A DNA stretch of 64,000 nt, taken from assembly GCF_022496765.1 (NCBI RefSeq), contig NZ_VANV01000003.1:210001-274000 (forward strand). Reading direction: 5' to 3'. The number at the start of each line of letters is the position of its first letter. The first letter of the stretch is position 1. The position numbers and the translations under genes were made by a program. Below the pieces are notes generated by a model. The model did not search any database. It had not been told where the DNA came from and saw nothing but the letters and a program-made list of their open reading frames with translations. Below are positions 61,683-64,000 of this stretch, piece after piece. The DNA is from Acidaminobacter sp. JC074. GTDB taxonomy: Bacteria; Bacillota; Clostridia; Peptostreptococcales; Acidaminobacteraceae.

Positions 61683-62847
61683 TTTTAAATCTTTGTTAGA
61701 GAAATATAAAAAGGGTCAGGCAAGTGATCAAGAGATCATCATTGTTGAAGAAGCCATAGAAAAAAATAAGGCCATAAATGACTATTTAGCTGAGTCAATA
61801 GAAGATTTCTCTATGGATGACATTGAGGATATTTCAGTCGATCTAGTTCATAAGAAGGTCAAGTCAAAGTTAAGAAAAAATATCATCCTATCAGTTTTGA
61901 TTGTTATGAGTATCTTTGTCTTTGCAAATTTTATTCTGTCACCTGTGATGGATCGTATTTACTATGATCCAACAACTGTTACATATGGTCAGTATCATAA
62001 AGATATTGCCTATGATATGGCAGCTTTTACAGAGTTAAATGTGCCAGGATACAAAGCTTTAAATCCCTTGGTTATTGAAAAGGGGTATGGCTCGTATGAT
62101 TTGGTTTTAAGAAGGAAAAACCTCTTTGAAGGCTTTGACCACGTTGCTCTTGGAGATAGGGTAGAAATTCAACTTAAGAGAGGCAAAAGACAAGGTTACT
62201 TTGATTACCTGTACGGCAATGGTGTTTATTTGGTTAATGACTCAGAGGAGTTTGATTATATGCCGTTTTATTATGAAACACCGCTTAAAGAACTTAGAGA
62301 CATGCACAAGAAAAATTATATATCAGTCTTTCTTGAGCCAGAAGAATCGCTTGAATTATTAGATGTGGTAAAGCTAATGGATAAAGAAACTGATTTAGAC
62401 TATAAATGGTTGTCTGTTAAAAATATGGACCTTGTAGAAGGTAGACCCATTGGATTTAATCCAAGTATCAGTGATACCTACAGTGTCGTCGAGGAGTTTG
62501 ATAGAGAAAGGTATCCCTATTTTGATTTACATGAATTCTTCGGTGATATGGTTGGTTCTTTTACAGAAGATGAATATATGGTGAAGACATCTGAAATTTA
62601 TCAAAAGCACTTCATATCACTTGTCAACTACTTAAATGACCGTGAAGATTTTGTTAGATTATTTGGTTACAATACTTATCATTATGAGCTTTACCAGGAG
62701 ACACTTGATTATGTTGAGAAGAATGGTGTTAAAATTAATGGCTTTTTAGTTTACGGTGAAGCGGAAGCCCTTGTATCATTTATTGAAAACAATGATATTA
62801 AGACCATACAGATATTAGATGTTAAAACTTCAAAGTACTCGAAATAA
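61675..62847 (+). CDS. Membrane anti-sigma factor
   Basis: 390 residues. A cytoplasmic N-terminus of about 65 residues, mostly helical and acidic (no zinc HxxxCxxC motif), a single membrane helix at about 69-90, then a ~300-residue external domain similar in layout to the sigma-regulator family (YGQYHKDIAYDMAAFTELNVPGYKALN...). It begins inside the end of the sigma gene, with AAAGGAG upstream, so the two are coupled. It probably holds the ECF sigma at the membrane until an outside signal arrives. Confidence 0.85.
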   Translation: MNDFKSLLEKYKKGQASDQEIIIVEEAIEKNKAINDYLAESIEDFSMDDIEDISVDLVHKKVKSKLRKNIILSVLIVMSIFVFANFILSPVMDRIYYDPTTVTYGQYHKDIAYDMAAFTELNVPGYKALNPLVIEKGYGSYDLVLRRKNLFEGFDHVALGDRVEIQLKRGKRQGYFDYLYGNGVYLVNDSEEFDYMPFYYETPLKELRDMHKKNYISVFLEPEESLELLDVVKLMDKETDLDYKWLSVKNMDLVEGRPIGFNPSISDTYSVVEEFDRERYPYFDLHEFFGDMVGSFTEDEYMVKTSEIYQKHFISLVNYLNDREDFVRLFGYNTYHYELYQETLDYVEKNGVKINGFLVYGEAEALVSFIENNDIKTIQILDVKTSKYSK

Positions 62848-62848
62848 A

Positions 62849-62875
62849 GGCAGACGCAAGTCTGTCTTCTTTATA
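62849..62875 (+). terminator. Rho-independent terminator
   Basis: GGCAGAC/GTCTGTC stem with a GCAA loop, one G-T pair and a T-rich tail. Confidence 0.75.
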
Positions 62876-62887
62876 TAAAAATATTTC

Positions 62888-62922
62888 GTGACACAAAGTA
62901 ATTTTACATTGTATACTATAAT
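62888..62922 (+). promoter_or_regulatory. Probable promoter of the prolyl oligopeptidase gene
   Basis: GTGACA (62888-62893), an 18-bp spacer and TATACT (62912-62917); an overlapping TATAAT occupies 62917-62922. Confidence 0.5.
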
Positions 62923-62950
62923 AGGACAATGAATCAAAAGGGGGATGGTT

Positions 62951-64000
62951 ATGAAGTATCCAAATTCAAGTAAAGCGTATTTTGTAGAAGAGATCTTTGG
63001 TACAAGTGTGGAGGATTCCTATAGATGGATGGAGAACGAAACAGATGAGAGACTAAAAGTCTGGATTGATGAGCAAAACAAGGTGACTCAGTCTGTACTT
63101 GAACAGATAGAAGGTAAGGACCAGATTAAAGAAAGACTAAAATCACTCTACAATTATCCTAAGTATGATGATGTAAGAGTGATTGGAGAAAATATCATTT
63201 ATCAATACAATGATGGTCTTAATAATCAGAGTATTTACTACATACAAAAAGGGCTTGATGGGCAAGCTAAAGTCCTATTAGATCCAAATACACTGTCAGA
63301 AGGCGGTACGGTAGCCATAGACTTAAATGGTGCTTCAAAGGACAACAGGTATCTTGCTTATCTGCAAGCTGATGCAGGTTCTGATTGGCATGAAATCAGA
63401 ATCATTGACTTAGAGACCTTAGAGATTTTAGAAGACAAGCTTGAATGGGTTAAGTTTACTTTTGTTTCTTGGAAAGACCATGGATTCTACTATTCGGCTT
63501 ATGAAAAACCAGATGAGGACAAAGCCTTGTCTCAAAAGAATACCAATATGAAAGTTTACTATCATGTATTAGGCCAGTCTCAAGATCAAGACGTCTTAGT
63601 TTACTCTGATGATGACAATCCTTTAAGGTATCATTCTACATTTGTAACAGAAGACCTAAAGAACTTGATTCTTATTTCTAGACAAGGTACTTATGGCAGT
63701 CAAGTAGGTGTCTTAAAAGATCATAAGCTTGAGCCAGTATTCGAAGGCTTTGATACACAACAGATTTATATAAATTCAAAGGGGAGTAAAGCTTATTTCA
63801 TTTCTGATGAGCAAGCTGAAAATAAGAAAGTCGTATGTTTAGACACAGAATCATTAGAGGTGTCTTGTATCATAGAAGAGTCGGATGATAATATTCAGAC
63901 GGCTCATATAGTCAGGGACAAGTTAATCGTCACTTATTTAAAAGATGTAAAGTCTATCGTTAAAGTATATAGTCTTCAAGGTGACTATATGGGGGATATT
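62951..64000 (+). CDS. Prolyl oligopeptidase family (S9A) protein, 5' part
   Basis: The first 350 codons are in the window and the frame is open at its end. The N-terminus (SSKAYFVEEIFGTSVEDSYRWMENETDERLKVWIDEQNKVTQSVLEQI) is the standard S9A opening, followed by the beta-propeller region. The catalytic serine, aspartate and histidine lie in the C-terminal hydrolase domain beyond the window. No signal peptide, so a cytoplasmic enzyme cutting short peptides after proline is expected. GGGGGATGG precedes the ATG. Confidence 0.92.
   Translation, partial: MKYPNSSKAYFVEEIFGTSVEDSYRWMENETDERLKVWIDEQNKVTQSVLEQIEGKDQIKERLKSLYNYPKYDDVRVIGENIIYQYNDGLNNQSIYYIQKGLDGQAKVLLDPNTLSEGGTVAIDLNGASKDNRYLAYLQADAGSDWHEIRIIDLETLEILEDKLEWVKFTFVSWKDHGFYYSAYEKPDEDKALSQKNTNMKVYYHVLGQSQDQDVLVYSDDDNPLRYHSTFVTEDLKNLILISRQGTYGSQVGVLKDHKLEPVFEGFDTQQIYINSKGSKAYFISDEQAENKKVVCLDTESLEVSCIIEESDDNIQTAHIVRDKLIVTYLKDVKSIVKVYSLQGDYMGDI

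Overview
The window is low-GC, densely packed bacterial chromosome that looks like an anaerobic member of the Bacillota, class Clostridia. The signs are A+T-rich codons, strong AGGAGG-type ribosome sites with several TTG/GTG starts, many short hairpin-plus-T-run terminators, a rubredoxin, a desulfoferrodoxin, a class-II GalT, a pair resembling the CD3073/CD3072 genes of Clostridioides difficile, and a sigma-54 controlled peptide-uptake cluster. The genus cannot be fixed from the sequence. No rRNA, tRNA, CRISPR array, insertion sequence or prophage was seen.

Layout. 1-5.7 kb: tail of an unknown gene, a large unknown lipoprotein, a DUF4870-like membrane protein, a 2-Cys peroxiredoxin behind two Fur/PerR-like operators, a degenerate GGDEF membrane protein with a SPOR-domain protein, and a rubredoxin with an unusual CxC knuckle. 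5.7-9 kb: sulfur genes cysK-cysQ and a MATE exporter. 9-13.7 kb: galR and galK-galE-galT with repeated operator half-sites. 13.7-19.1 kb: PRPP synthetase (-), desulfoferrodoxin, an orphan small ABC ATPase with a membrane partner, GNAT and VOC proteins, and an ABC-F ATPase (-). 19.3-25.4 kb: an accessory stretch with a GH63-like glycosidase, a Phd-antitoxin/Uma2-nuclease fusion, an alpha/beta hydrolase, unknown genes, a broken gene and two P-loop kinase-like proteins.

25.5-36.8 kb is the most coherent system. Two related sigma-54 activators flank an alanine racemase. They are followed by a class I amidotransferase-type peptidase and a full peptide ABC transporter. Near-consensus -24/-12 promoters stand before the racemase and before the peptidase. 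The two activators share an unrecognised N-terminal sensor and end in a winged-helix-like region instead of the usual Fis helix. I infer a dedicated regulon for taking up and using peptides that release D-alanine or gamma-glutamyl groups, possibly muropeptides.

36.9-46.7 kb: zinc-ribbon protein, TSUP permease with a MarR-like regulator, a hybrid histidine kinase with an HD-GYP response regulator, an ECF S-component with a TudS-like desulfidase, a DEAD-box helicase (-), DegV, GNAT and VOC proteins. 46.8-53.4 kb: a secreted cadherin-like protein ending in a poly-Asp block and a Trp/Lys/Arg tail, an AraC regulator with an orphan sugar-binding lipoprotein, an AraC-GyrI regulator and a VOC protein. 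53.4-64 kb: glutamate synthase gltB-gltD, a DUF1846 protein (-), an ECF sigma/anti-sigma pair, and the start of a prolyl oligopeptidase running off the window.
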